Assembly (NCBI GenBank): GCA_021776195.1
Contig: JAJFGK010000046.1
Location: 1-29,759 of the forward strand
DNA from: Kiloniellaceae bacterium
GTDB lineage: Bacteria; Pseudomonadota; Alphaproteobacteria; Kiloniellales; Kiloniellaceae
Reading direction: 5' to 3'
Length of the DNA stretch: 29,759 nt
A program made the translations under genes and the position numbers. Numbering within the stretch: position 1 is the stretch's first letter; each line of letters opens with the position of its first letter. The notes beneath the pieces were generated by a model. That model was not told where the DNA came from, made no database searches, and saw nothing but the letters and a program-made list of their open reading frames with translations. Shown one piece after another: positions 23,514-29,759 of this stretch.

Positions 23514-23801
23514 TCAGGGCCCCTCGACGATGACCATTTCAGACTCGGCGGCCTCCCAGCGGATGCCGACGATGGCTTGGTACTCCGGCGAGTCGTAACA
23601 AGCCTGGGCCTGCTCGAAGCTGTCGAACTCTATGACCACGATGCGGCGGTCTTCCTGCGGGCCCTCGCGGGTCTCGCAGCGCCCGCCGCGCACGATGAAC
23701 CGGCCGCCGTTGGCGGCGATGATGCCCGGCGTCTGGGCGGTGTAGTCCGGATAGCGATCCGGGTCGGTGACCTTGACCCGGGCGATGATGTAAGCGGCCA
23801 T
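23514..23801 (-). CDS. DUF1330 domain protein
   Basis: This 95-residue protein matches DUF1330, a small ferredoxin-like-fold family of unknown function. MAAYIIARVKVTDPDRYPDYTAQTPGIIAANGGRFIVRGG is the usual N-terminal pattern, followed by RRIVVIEFDSFEQAQACYDSPEYQAI, the dimerisation half. GGGGAGG precedes ATG 23801. It is divergent from the NhaC-type gene and lies upstream of hutU on the same strand with 209 bases between them, so co-transcription with hutU is uncertain. The family is frequent beside catabolic enzymes, but no reaction has been assigned. Confidence 0.92.
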   Translation of the reverse strand: MAAYIIARVKVTDPDRYPDYTAQTPGIIAANGGRFIVRGGRCETREGPQEDRRIVVIEFDSFEQAQACYDSPEYQAIVGIRWEAAESEMVIVEGP

Positions 23802-23981
23802 CGAAAGCCTCCCCTGTTGGTTCCGCCGCCATCCTAGCGGCTTGCCCCGCCATGGCCAGGGGCGCGTCCTGCTTTACCGGCGACGGCGCGACCGCGTTGG
23901 CCACGGCGCGAAATCCTCGGGAACACCCGCTATGGATTAGGCAAAACCCGCAGGTCATGTCATTCTGACGCACTGACGCAG

Positions 23982-24009
23982 CTGCATCCGGGGGGAACCG
24001 GATGTGCAG
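23982..24009. promoter_or_regulatory. Stem-loop just upstream of the NhaC-type ribosome site
   Basis: CTGC-ATCCGG (23982-23991) pairs with CCGGAT-GT-GCAG (23998-24009) with a 2-base bulge and a GGGGAA loop. The stem ends 3 bases before the AGGGGGA Shine-Dalgarno sequence of the gene at 24023, so it could influence its translation. The bulge and small size keep confidence low. Confidence 0.35.
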
Positions 24010-24022
24010 ACAGGGGGACAGC

Positions 24023-25441
24023 ATGACCGAGAAATCCGAACCACGGCTTCCGACGATTCCAGAGGCGTTGATCTCGCTGCTCTCTCTGGTCGCCGGTATC
24101 AGCATCTCCATCGCCTTCTACGGCCTCGACCCTCAGATCCCCATGCTGCTGGGCGTCGGGGTCGCCGGTCTCGTGGCCTGGCGCTGCGGCCATGGCTGGG
24201 CGACCATTCAGGGCGCCATGGTCAAGGGCATCAGCAACGCGCTGCCGGCCATCATGATCCTGCTGATCATCGGCACCCTGATCGGGGTCTGGATCCTGTC
24301 GGGGGTGGTGCCGACGCTGCTTTACTACGGCTTGAAGATCCTCAGTCCCGAGATTTTCCTGCCCACCACGCTGATCATCTGCGCGATCACGTCCCTGGCC
24401 ACCGGAACCAGTTGGGGCACCACCGGCACCATCGGCGTGGCGCTGATGGGGATCGGCGCCGGCCTTGGCTTTCCCCTGCCGCTGGTCGCCGGCGCCGTGC
24501 TCTCGGGCTCCTACTTCGGGGACAAGATGTCACCCTTGTCCGACACCACCAACCTGGCGCCGGCCATGGCCGGCACCGATCTCTACACCCACATCAAGCA
24601 CATGTCCTATACCTCGGGGGTGGCATTCGGCCTGACCCTGATCATCGAGATCGTGCTGGGCTTCGTCTACAGCGCCGGCGGCGCCGACCTGGTCAGGATC
24701 AGCGAAATTCTCACCACGCTGGATGCCAACTTCACCATCAACCCGGTGATGCTGATCCCGCCGCTGGTGGTCATGGTGGTTTCCTACCGCAAGATCCCGG
24801 CCCTGCCCGGAATCGCCCTTGGCGTCCTGACCGCCGCGATCATCGGTTTTGCCCTGCAGGGCAACACCTATGAACAGGTAATGGCCGTGGCCTTCAACGG
24901 CTACACATCGGAAACCGGCGTCGAGTCGGTCGATTCCCTGCTGTCGCGCGGCGGCATGAATTCCATGCTCTACACCATTTCGATCGTCTTCGTCGCGATG
25001 ATGTTCGGCGGCATCATGGAGCGGACCGATCAGCTCCGCGTGCTGGTCGCCAAGATCCTCGAACAGGCCAAATCGACCGCCTCGCTGATCACCTCGACCG
25101 TGCTGACCACCCTGGCCGCCAACCTGGTTCTCTGCGACCAGTACATGTCCATCGTCATGGGCGCGCGCACCTATGCCCAGGCCTACCGCGACCGCGGCCT
25201 GCACGCCAAAAACCTGTCGCGGGTGGTGGAGGATTCAGGCACGGTCACGGCCAATCTGGTGCCGTGGAACTCGGGCGGCGCCTATCAGGCGGGCGTCCTC
25301 GGCGTGGCGACGATCGCCTACCTGCCCTTCGCCTTTTTCTGCTGGCTGTCGCCTCTGGTCACCCTGGCCTTTGGGTGGTTCAACATCACCATCCACAAGA
25401 TCGAGGACGACCCGGAAACCCAACTTCGTATCGACGACTGA
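24023..25441 (+). CDS. NhaC-family Na+/H+ antiporter-like transporter
   Basis: This 472-residue, roughly 11-helix inner-membrane protein matches the NhaC family. Conserved pieces are PALIMxLIIGTLIGVWILSG-like PAIMILLIIGTLIGVWI, TSLATGTSWGTTGTIGVALMGIG, GAVLSGSYFGDKMSPLSDTTNLAPA (the family signature) and LVLCDQYMSIVMGARTYAQAYRDRGL, with the late VEDSGTVTANLVPWNSGGAYQ. Family members exchange Na+ for H+, and some swap carboxylates or amino acids instead. ATG 24023 follows AGGGGGA. It leads a plus-strand group with a dioxygenase-like cupin, NIPSNAP and, after a promoter, a methyltransferase. That context makes an organic substrate worth testing. The ion or cargo cannot be settled from sequence. 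Confidence 0.92.
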   Translation: MTEKSEPRLPTIPEALISLLSLVAGISISIAFYGLDPQIPMLLGVGVAGLVAWRCGHGWATIQGAMVKGISNALPAIMILLIIGTLIGVWILSGVVPTLLYYGLKILSPEIFLPTTLIICAITSLATGTSWGTTGTIGVALMGIGAGLGFPLPLVAGAVLSGSYFGDKMSPLSDTTNLAPAMAGTDLYTHIKHMSYTSGVAFGLTLIIEIVLGFVYSAGGADLVRISEILTTLDANFTINPVMLIPPLVVMVVSYRKIPALPGIALGVLTAAIIGFALQGNTYEQVMAVAFNGYTSETGVESVDSLLSRGGMNSMLYTISIVFVAMMFGGIMERTDQLRVLVAKILEQAKSTASLITSTVLTTLAANLVLCDQYMSIVMGARTYAQAYRDRGLHAKNLSRVVEDSGTVTANLVPWNSGGAYQAGVLGVATIAYLPFAFFCWLSPLVTLAFGWFNITIHKIEDDPETQLRIDD

Positions 25442-25504
25442 TTGTCGAATTGGAGCCTGTCGACAATCTTGCGGCCTGGCCGGGCAACTGAGGAAAGTGC
25501 GCGA

Positions 25505-26095
25505 ATGTTTCAAAAGGATCGCTTTATCGAGGACTGCAAAGTTGCCGTAACAGAAGGGCAAAAGGCAATCCGCGAGCTGGTGTCGGAAGCGGTCGCCGAC
25601 CCCGCCGGCATCGTCGCCGAACTGGGCGAGCCGACCCGGGCCGGCGTTTTTCCGATCTACAAATCCGCCGAACTCACGGTGATCAATTTCGTCTGGGCGC
25701 CCTGCATGACGCTGCTGCCGCACAATCACAATATGTTCGCGGTCATCGGCATCTACAGCGGCCGGGAAGACAACATCTTCTGGCGGCGTCTGGATGACGG
25801 CGGCGGAAACGGCCCGCGGCCCAGCATCGAGGCGGCCGGGGCCGATTCCATGGGACCCGGGCAGGTGGCGACCCTGGGCCGAAACATTATCCATTCCGTG
25901 GCCAACCCGATCGCCAAGCTGACCAGCGCCATCCACGTCTATGGCGGCGATTTTTTCGATCCGCCGGAGGCGCGCAGCCAATGGGATCACGAAACCCTGG
26001 CCGAGCAGCCCTGGGACATGGAGCAGACCCGGGCCGTCTTCCGGCAGGCCGAAGCGCGCTACAAGGCGGGCCTGGCAGCCGGGCTGGACCCGTAG
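25505..26095 (+). CDS. Cysteine-dioxygenase-like cupin (predicted metal-dependent enzyme)
   Basis: This 196-residue protein is a double-stranded beta-helix enzyme of the group annotated as predicted metal-dependent enzymes, distantly related to cysteine dioxygenase. LLPHNHNMFAVIGIYSGREDNIFWRR holds His73 and His75 and a strand typical of thiol dioxygenases. GRNIIHSVANP (His130) and SAIHVYGGDFF (His144) are candidates for the third ligand, fitting a three-histidine iron site. GAGGAAAG precedes ATG 25505. It follows the NhaC-type gene by 63 bases and precedes NIPSNAP by 68. A small thiol or amine substrate delivered by the transporter is possible. The characterised relatives are too distant to assign a reaction. 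Confidence 0.75.
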   Translation: MFQKDRFIEDCKVAVTEGQKAIRELVSEAVADPAGIVAELGEPTRAGVFPIYKSAELTVINFVWAPCMTLLPHNHNMFAVIGIYSGREDNIFWRRLDDGGGNGPRPSIEAAGADSMGPGQVATLGRNIIHSVANPIAKLTSAIHVYGGDFFDPPEARSQWDHETLAEQPWDMEQTRAVFRQAEARYKAGLAAGLDP

Positions 26096-26163
26096 GACCC
26101 GGTTAACGCGCCGCGACAAATCACGGCCCTCGATTTCCGTCGATCGACAAGAAGGAGGCTTAA

Positions 26164-26493
26164 ATGCTGCTCGACGTCCGCACCTATCGCTGCAAGCCCG
26201 GTACCTTGGCTGCCCATCTCGACCTCTACGAAAAACACGGCAAGACGCCTCAGTTCCGCTGCCTCGGGGCGCCGCTTTGCTACCTCAAGGGCGAGACCGG
26301 CGATCCGAACGAGTATGTGCATATCTGGGTCTACGAGAACGCCGGCGACCGCGAGGCGAAGCGCGCCGCTCTATGGGCCGACGAGGAGTGGCTGGCCTAT
26401 ACGCGCAAGAGCGCGGAACTGGGGGCGCTCGAAAGCCAGGCCAACAAACTGATGACCCCGGTCGGCTTCTGCCCGCTTGCCGCCAAAACATAA
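26164..26493 (+). CDS. NIPSNAP-family protein
   Basis: This 109-residue protein matches the NIPSNAP family, small alpha/beta barrel dimers of unknown biochemical role. MLLDVRTYRCKPGTLAAHLDLYEKHGKTPQ is the typical start (RTY..KPG....L..Y), and NEYVHIWVYENAGDREAKRAALWADEEWLAY the middle. A strong AAGGAGG is placed before ATG 26164. It belongs to the same plus-strand group as the NhaC-type and cupin genes. Bacterial NIPSNAP genes often sit in catabolic operons, so it may support the dioxygenase-like step, but nothing more specific can be said. Confidence 0.92.
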   Translation: MLLDVRTYRCKPGTLAAHLDLYEKHGKTPQFRCLGAPLCYLKGETGDPNEYVHIWVYENAGDREAKRAALWADEEWLAYTRKSAELGALESQANKLMTPVGFCPLAAKT

Positions 26494-26504
26494 ACTCCGT
26501 TGCG

Positions 26505-26538
26505 GGCCGCGCGGCCTAGCTCGAATAAGCGCGCGGCC
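26505..26538. terminator. 9-bp GC stem-loop after the NIPSNAP gene
   Basis: GGCCGCGCG (26505-26513) pairs exactly with CGCGCGGCC (26530-26538) around a 16-base loop. It lies 12 bases past the NIPSNAP stop and upstream of the promoter-like pair at 26570-26598, so it probably ends the preceding operon. There is no T run. Confidence 0.5.
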
Positions 26539-26569
26539 ACTGTCGACCCTACCCTGAACCGGGCGCGCG

Positions 26570-26598
26570 TTGGCGCTCTGGCTGCTGCGTGCTAGAAT
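26570..26598 (+). promoter_or_regulatory. Sigma-70-like promoter of the methyltransferase gene
   Basis: TTGGCG (26570-26575) and TAGAAT (26593-26598) are spaced by exactly 17 bases. Transcription would start near 26605, leaving a leader of about 25 bases with the ribosome site GGGAGG before ATG 26629. The hairpin at 26505-26538 sits just upstream. Confidence 0.6.
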
Positions 26599-26628
26599 CA
26601 GAAAAAAGCGATCAGGGAGGCCCGGCAT

Positions 26629-27465
26629 ATGGATGCGCCGGTTCAGGCAATCAAATCGATGAAGCTCTACGATCAGGTGGAGCGCATCCACAACGAACTG
26701 CGCGCCCTGGGGATCGACGAGGAGGCGCCGCTGGCGGTCGAGGACCTGACGCCCTTCGATCAGTATCACTACCACGGCACCGCGGCCTGCGACGCGGCCA
26801 TCGCCGCCCTTGGCCTCACCGCCCGGAGCCGGGTCCTGGAGGTCGGCGCCGGCATCGGCGGGCCGGCGCGCTATATCGCCCATGCCACCGGTTGCCATGT
26901 GACCGCGCTGGAGCTGCAACCCGACCTGAATGCCACGGCCGAGGCCTTGAGCGGGCGCTGCCGGATTGCCGGCGATCTGCGCCACCTCCGGGGCGACATG
27001 CTGCAGGGCCCGCTGCGCGGCCAGGACTTCGACGCCATCACCTCGCTGCTGTGTTTTTTGCATATTCCCGACCGGCCCGCGCTTTTTACCGAGTGTTTCG
27101 CCGCGCTGCGCCCCGGCGGCAAGATCTGTATCGAGGACTTCACCAAGCTGGCCGAGCCAAGCGAGACCCAGTGGGCCGACCTGAAGTCCAAGGTCTTCTG
27201 TTCCTATATTCCCACGCCCGAAACCTACTGCCGGCAGCTCCGGGAGGCCGGTTTCGAGGCGGTCGAGTTGACCGACCTGACCGGGTCCTGGTCGGCCTTC
27301 GTGCAGGGCCGCTACGCCGCCTTCCAGCAGGACCGCGCGCGCCAGATCGAGGTCAACGGACCCGAGGTCACCGCCGGGCTGGAGGAATTCTTTCGGGTCG
27401 TCGCCGACCTCTACGCCACCGGCGTGACCGGCGGCGCGCGCATCGTCGCCACGCGGCCCGCCTGA
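26629..27465 (+). CDS. Class I SAM-dependent methyltransferase
   Basis: This 278-residue protein has a Rossmann methyltransferase fold. Motif I is SRVLEVGAGIGGPARYIAHATG (about 67-88); the acidic end of the next strand is ALELQPD; and later motifs are FDAITSLLCFLHIPDRPALFTECFAALRPGGKICIEDF. The N-terminal KLYDQVERIHNELRALGID resembles sarcosine/dimethylglycine N-methyltransferases and related small-molecule enzymes, but no substrate residue confirms it. GGGAGG precedes ATG 26629. It has its own promoter after the NIPSNAP hairpin and converges with the aldo/keto reductase gene 21 bases on. Its stop codon lies in a 17-base tandem duplication. Confidence 0.85.
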   Translation: MDAPVQAIKSMKLYDQVERIHNELRALGIDEEAPLAVEDLTPFDQYHYHGTAACDAAIAALGLTARSRVLEVGAGIGGPARYIAHATGCHVTALELQPDLNATAEALSGRCRIAGDLRHLRGDMLQGPLRGQDFDAITSLLCFLHIPDRPALFTECFAALRPGGKICIEDFTKLAEPSETQWADLKSKVFCSYIPTPETYCRQLREAGFEAVELTDLTGSWSAFVQGRYAAFQQDRARQIEVNGPEVTAGLEEFFRVVADLYATGVTGGARIVATRPA

Positions 27466-27487
27466 CGGATCGGCCCGCCTGACCGAT
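27454..27487. repeat. 17-bp tandem duplication across the methyltransferase stop
   Basis: Copies 27454-27470 and 27471-27487 agree at 16 of 17 bases (CGGCCCGCCTGAC then G or C, then GAT). The first copy contains the methyltransferase stop TGA 27463-27465; the second reaches the stop of the convergent reductase gene. Period and placement mirror the repeat at 8578-8611. Confidence 0.85.
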
Positions 27488-28509
27488 CAACCTTCCGCGC
27501 GCCCGAGCAGGCGCTCGATCTCCTGCATCTGGGCCGGCTCCAGCGGGCCGAAGGCGACGGCGGCGAGGTTTTCCTCGGCCTGGGCGGCGGTGCGGACGCC
27601 GGGAATGGGAATGACGCGGGGGCTCCGGGCCCAGATCCAGGCGAGCGCGCCCTGCGCCGGGCTGCGGCCCTTGCTGGTCAGGATGTCCCGGATGGCGTCG
27701 AGACGCTCGCACCAGGACGCGGACGGGCTTCCGCCTTCCTCGAAGTAGCGCAGCCAGGCCGGCGGGCGGGCGCGAATGTCGTTGGCGGCGAGCCGGGCGC
27801 CGGCCGCGAACTTGCCGCTGAGGAAGCCCATGGCCAGGGGCACGCGGGCAAGGCCGGCCTGATCGCCTCGCGCGCAGAGTTCGATCATTTCCGGGGCGTC
27901 CTCGAAGACGTTCAGGTCGAACTGCACCGCCGAAGCCGCGGGGCGCCCAGCGAAAAGGGCGGCGCGCGCGGGGTCGTCGGTGCTCCAGCCATAGGCTCGA
28001 ATGAGCCCTTCCTGACAGAGCCGGTCGAGGGTGTCGGCGACGCCCTCCGCCTCGCGCGGGGGAAGGTCGCCCAGATGCAGTTGGTAAAGGTCGATCCATT
28101 CGGTCTCGAGCCGCCGCAACGAGGCCTCGCAGGCCTGGCGGATGTAGGCCGGCGAGACATCGGCGCCGGTCAGTTGCCTGGTGGCCTCGTCGTAGGTGTT
28201 GCCGAACTTGGTGGCGATCAACACGCGCTCGCGCCGGCCGCGCAAGGCCTGCCCGAGGATGCGCTCGGCGTGGCCCGTGCCGTAGGCGTCGGAGGTGTCG
28301 AACAGCAGGGCCCCCAGGTCGAGCGCGCAGTGCAGGGCGCGTAGCGAGACGGCGTCGTCGACATCGCCATAGCCGAGCGGCGCGCCGGTGGGATAGCGGC
28401 ATCCCGCGCCGCTGCTGAAGGGCCCGCCGATGGCCCAGGTGCCGATCCCGATGGGACCGGCCAGCGGTCCCGATCTTCCGAGGTGCCGTGGTGCCGGTGA
28501 AGTGGTCAT
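27487..28509 (-). CDS. Aldo/keto reductase
   Basis: This 340-residue protein is a (beta/alpha)8 NADPH-dependent oxidoreductase. The catalytic tetrad is visible as Asp71 and Tyr76 (FDTSDAYG), Lys101 (IATKFGN) and His145 (IDLYQLHLGD). The later motif RAYGWSTDDPARAALF and the closing RSPRVIPIPGVRTAAQAEENL (the NADPH phosphate-binding region) fit the AKR class that reduces sugar aldehydes and ketones. ATG 28509 has AGAAGGA about 8 bases upstream; an in-frame ATG at 28518 is less well placed. It is divergent from a LysR-type regulator 128 bases away, the usual arrangement for a regulator and its target. The substrate is unknown. Confidence 0.92.
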   Translation of the reverse strand: MTTSPAPRHLGRSGPLAGPIGIGTWAIGGPFSSGAGCRYPTGAPLGYGDVDDAVSLRALHCALDLGALLFDTSDAYGTGHAERILGQALRGRRERVLIATKFGNTYDEATRQLTGADVSPAYIRQACEASLRRLETEWIDLYQLHLGDLPPREAEGVADTLDRLCQEGLIRAYGWSTDDPARAALFAGRPAASAVQFDLNVFEDAPEMIELCARGDQAGLARVPLAMGFLSGKFAAGARLAANDIRARPPAWLRYFEEGGSPSASWCERLDAIRDILTSKGRSPAQGALAWIWARSPRVIPIPGVRTAAQAEENLAAVAFGPLEPAQMQEIERLLGRAEG

Positions 28510-28637
28510 GTTCCATTCCTTCTTGCCAATGAGCGAGCCTGTTGTTTTTGAAACGCAAAGGCCCCCATCAGTCGGAAACTGGCGATTCGGGCTGTGTTTG
28601 AAAGGATCAATCGCAAAACTCGTGTTACATTTTCGAA
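28510..28637. promoter_or_regulatory. Divergent control region between the reductase and LysR genes
   Basis: This 128-base region separates an aldo/keto reductase gene (minus) from a LysR gene (plus). TTTGAAA occurs twice and ATCGCAAAA once, in DNA poorer in G/C than its flanks. LysR proteins usually bind such regions to control both genes. I see no convincing T-N11-A palindrome, so the exact site is not called. Confidence 0.5.
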
Positions 28638-29549
28638 ATGTGGCACTGGGATGACCTGAAACTCTTTCTGGCCGTCGCCCGGGCCGGCGGCCTGGCCGGG
28701 GCGGTGGGCACGACCGGTCTGTCGGCGCCGACCCTGGGCCGGCGCATGTTGTCGCTGGAACGGGCCATGGGTGTCGCGCTCTTCCTGCGGCATCGCCTGG
28801 GCTATGATTTGACCGCCGCCGGACGGAACCTGCTGGCGCTGGCCGAGGAATTCGAGCAAGGCGCCCTGGCCATCGACCGCTGGCGCGGCGCGGCGGAGAC
28901 CCAGCCCGTCGTGACCATCGCGGCCGGCGCCTGGACCAGCGCCTTCGTCGCCCGGCACAGCGCAACGTTGGTGGCGCCCGATGAGGGTATGACGCTGGAA
29001 ATCCGCACCGCCTCCGGCCTGGCCGATCTCACCCGCCGCCAGGCCAACCTGGGCCTGCGCAACCGACAGCCGGACCAGCCCGGCCTTGCCGGGCAGCGCC
29101 TGGTCCGGGTCGCCTTTGCGGTCTACGGCGCACGCGGCATCGACGAACGCTTTCCCGAAGCACGCGACGAGCGCCGCTATCAGGCCTGCCCCTGGATCGC
29201 CTTTGCCCCGGAGGGACCGAAGGTGCCGACCGCGGTCTGGCTGGCGCAGCGTTCGCTGCGCAGCGCGCGGGTCCGCTGTTCCACGGCCGAGGCCCTGCTG
29301 GAGGCCACGCGATCGGGGTTGGGCCTCGCGGTCCTGCCCTGCTTTATCGGCGACAGCGAGGCCGGGTTGATGCGGGTCTCCGATCCCATCGCCGAACTGG
29401 GCCACGACCAGTGGCTGGTCAGTCACGACGACGATCGGCACCTGGCGCCAATCCGGCGCCTGTCGCGCCGCCTCGCCGCACTGCTGCGCGCCCACAAGGA
29501 CCTGTTCGAAGGCCGGCAGCCGCAGTCGGGAGCCATCAGCGGGCCTTGA
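28638..29549 (+). CDS. LysR-family transcriptional regulator
   Basis: This 303-residue protein has a LysR N-terminal winged helix-turn-helix: WDDLKLFLAVARAGGLAGAVGTTGLSAPTLGRRMLSLERAMGVALFLRHRLGYDLTAAG in residues 4-60, broken here as WDDLKLFLAVARAGG and LSAPTLGRRMLSLE. The effector domain (about 90-295) includes VVTIAAGAW, RQANLGLRNRQPD and STAEALLEATRSGLGLAVLPCF, the last being the common end of LysR binding domains. The HTH lacks the usual extra-long linker but is in frame. It is divergent from the aldo/keto reductase, its likely target, and is followed by palindromic repeats. The effector molecule is unknown. Confidence 0.9.
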   Translation: MWHWDDLKLFLAVARAGGLAGAVGTTGLSAPTLGRRMLSLERAMGVALFLRHRLGYDLTAAGRNLLALAEEFEQGALAIDRWRGAAETQPVVTIAAGAWTSAFVARHSATLVAPDEGMTLEIRTASGLADLTRRQANLGLRNRQPDQPGLAGQRLVRVAFAVYGARGIDERFPEARDERRYQACPWIAFAPEGPKVPTAVWLAQRSLRSARVRCSTAEALLEATRSGLGLAVLPCFIGDSEAGLMRVSDPIAELGHDQWLVSHDDDRHLAPIRRLSRRLAALLRAHKDLFEGRQPQSGAISGP

Positions 29550-29583
29550 AGGAGAAAGCCGACCCCTTGCCGTCGCCTGCGCG

Positions 29584-29633
29584 CTAGAGCCTTTCTTTGT
29601 CATACGGAAGCATTTGACAAAGAAAGGCTCTAG
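29584..29633. repeat. Perfect 19-bp inverted repeat, intergenic element or terminator
   Basis: The arm at 29584-29602 (CTAGAGCCTTTCTTTGTCA) is an exact reverse complement of 29615-29633 around a 12-base loop. It lies 34 bases after the LysR stop. The long symmetrical arms with a less GC-rich core are unlike the local coding DNA. There is no transposase or T run beside it, so a dispersed palindromic repeat that may also end transcription is favoured. Confidence 0.75.
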
Positions 29634-29660
29634 GAATGGCGCGGACCGAGCAATTCCTGG

Positions 29661-29683
29661 GTTGCCGGATCAAGTCCGGCAAC
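29661..29683. repeat. Palindromic intergenic repeat of alphaproteobacterial type
   Basis: GTTGCCGGA (29661-29669) and TCCGGCAAC (29675-29683) are exact reverse complements around TCAAG. Intergenic palindromes built on TTGCCGG-ATCAAG-TCCGGCAA are very common in alphaproteobacterial genomes, from memory. It lies 27 bases after the longer palindrome. The remaining bases to 29759 show nothing I can call. Confidence 0.7.
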
Positions 29684-29759
29684 GACAGCGAGAGAGTTCG
29701 AGCGACGTCAATCCGATGATCCGAGAAGCCTCTACTTTGGTCCGGATTTGGGCGCACAA

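Noticed and set aside
29584..29633. Terminal inverted repeat of an insertion sequence
   Set aside because: The two arms are only 12 bases apart with no transposase between or beside them in the window.
1..29759. tRNA genes, CRISPR arrays, phage or plasmid functions
   Set aside because: Reading both strands showed no cloverleaf-like anticodon region, no regularly spaced repeat series and no integrase, replication or capsid protein.

Overview
The window is high-GC DNA (clearly above 60% by eye) with tightly packed genes, short operons, many 4-8 bp gene overlaps and GTG/ATG starts. It looks like the chromosome of an alphaproteobacterium, probably of the Rhodospirillales or a related free-living marine or soil lineage. 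The content fits this: a DUF1194 protein, a GhrA-type reductase, an orphan ectoine synthase, PhyH dioxygenases, and an intergenic palindrome of a type common in alphaproteobacterial genomes. I see no tRNA, rRNA, transposase, integrase, phage gene or CRISPR array, so this is accessory metabolism on a chromosome rather than a mobile island. No gene-free stretch exceeds 300 bases.

Layout. 1-120: start of formate-tetrahydrofolate ligase (minus). 311-3692: a PhyH dioxygenase, a convergent GNAT acetyltransferase and a lipoprotein phosphoesterase with a LamG-like domain. 3693-3950: a very AT-rich regulatory segment with a possible promoter, a perfect hairpin and a possible 20-codon leader overlapping the next gene. 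3940-5912: a TPR/glycosyltransferase-like protein, then a solitary ectoine synthase (ectC). 5924-6902 (minus): a small cupin and a hydantoin-racemase-like enzyme. 7116-8568: a 2OG-Fe(II) oxygenase-like protein and a secreted DUF1194 (VWA-type) protein. 8595-11501: a second PhyH dioxygenase divergent from a FAD amine oxidoreductase, then a HIT protein. 11538-15036: a GAF/LuxR regulator, an exported metallo-beta-lactamase-fold hydrolase and a HupE/UreJ-type membrane protein, separated by strong palindromes.

15174-21534 (minus) is a run of seven co-directional genes: a small membrane protein, a fatty-acid-hydroxylase/sterol-desaturase, a GH3-type acyl-acid amido synthetase, an enolase-superfamily enzyme with the lysine pair of the muconate-lactonizing subgroup, a GhrA-type 2-hydroxyacid dehydrogenase, an MhpD/FAH-type hydratase and dihydroneopterin aldolase. 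The first four are translationally coupled. I infer a pathway that hydroxylates or desaturates a lipid-like acid, joins it to an amino acid (GH3) and racemises or epimerises the N-acyl amino acid (enolase). This is the best candidate for an undescribed system here.

21631-23801 (minus): urocanate hydratase without other hut genes, and a DUF1330 protein. 24023-27465 (plus): an NhaC-family antiporter, a cysteine-dioxygenase-like cupin, a NIPSNAP protein and, behind its own sigma-70-like promoter, a SAM methyltransferase. 27487-29549: an aldo/keto reductase divergent from a LysR regulator. The last 210 bases hold two perfect palindromes that look like dispersed intergenic repeats.
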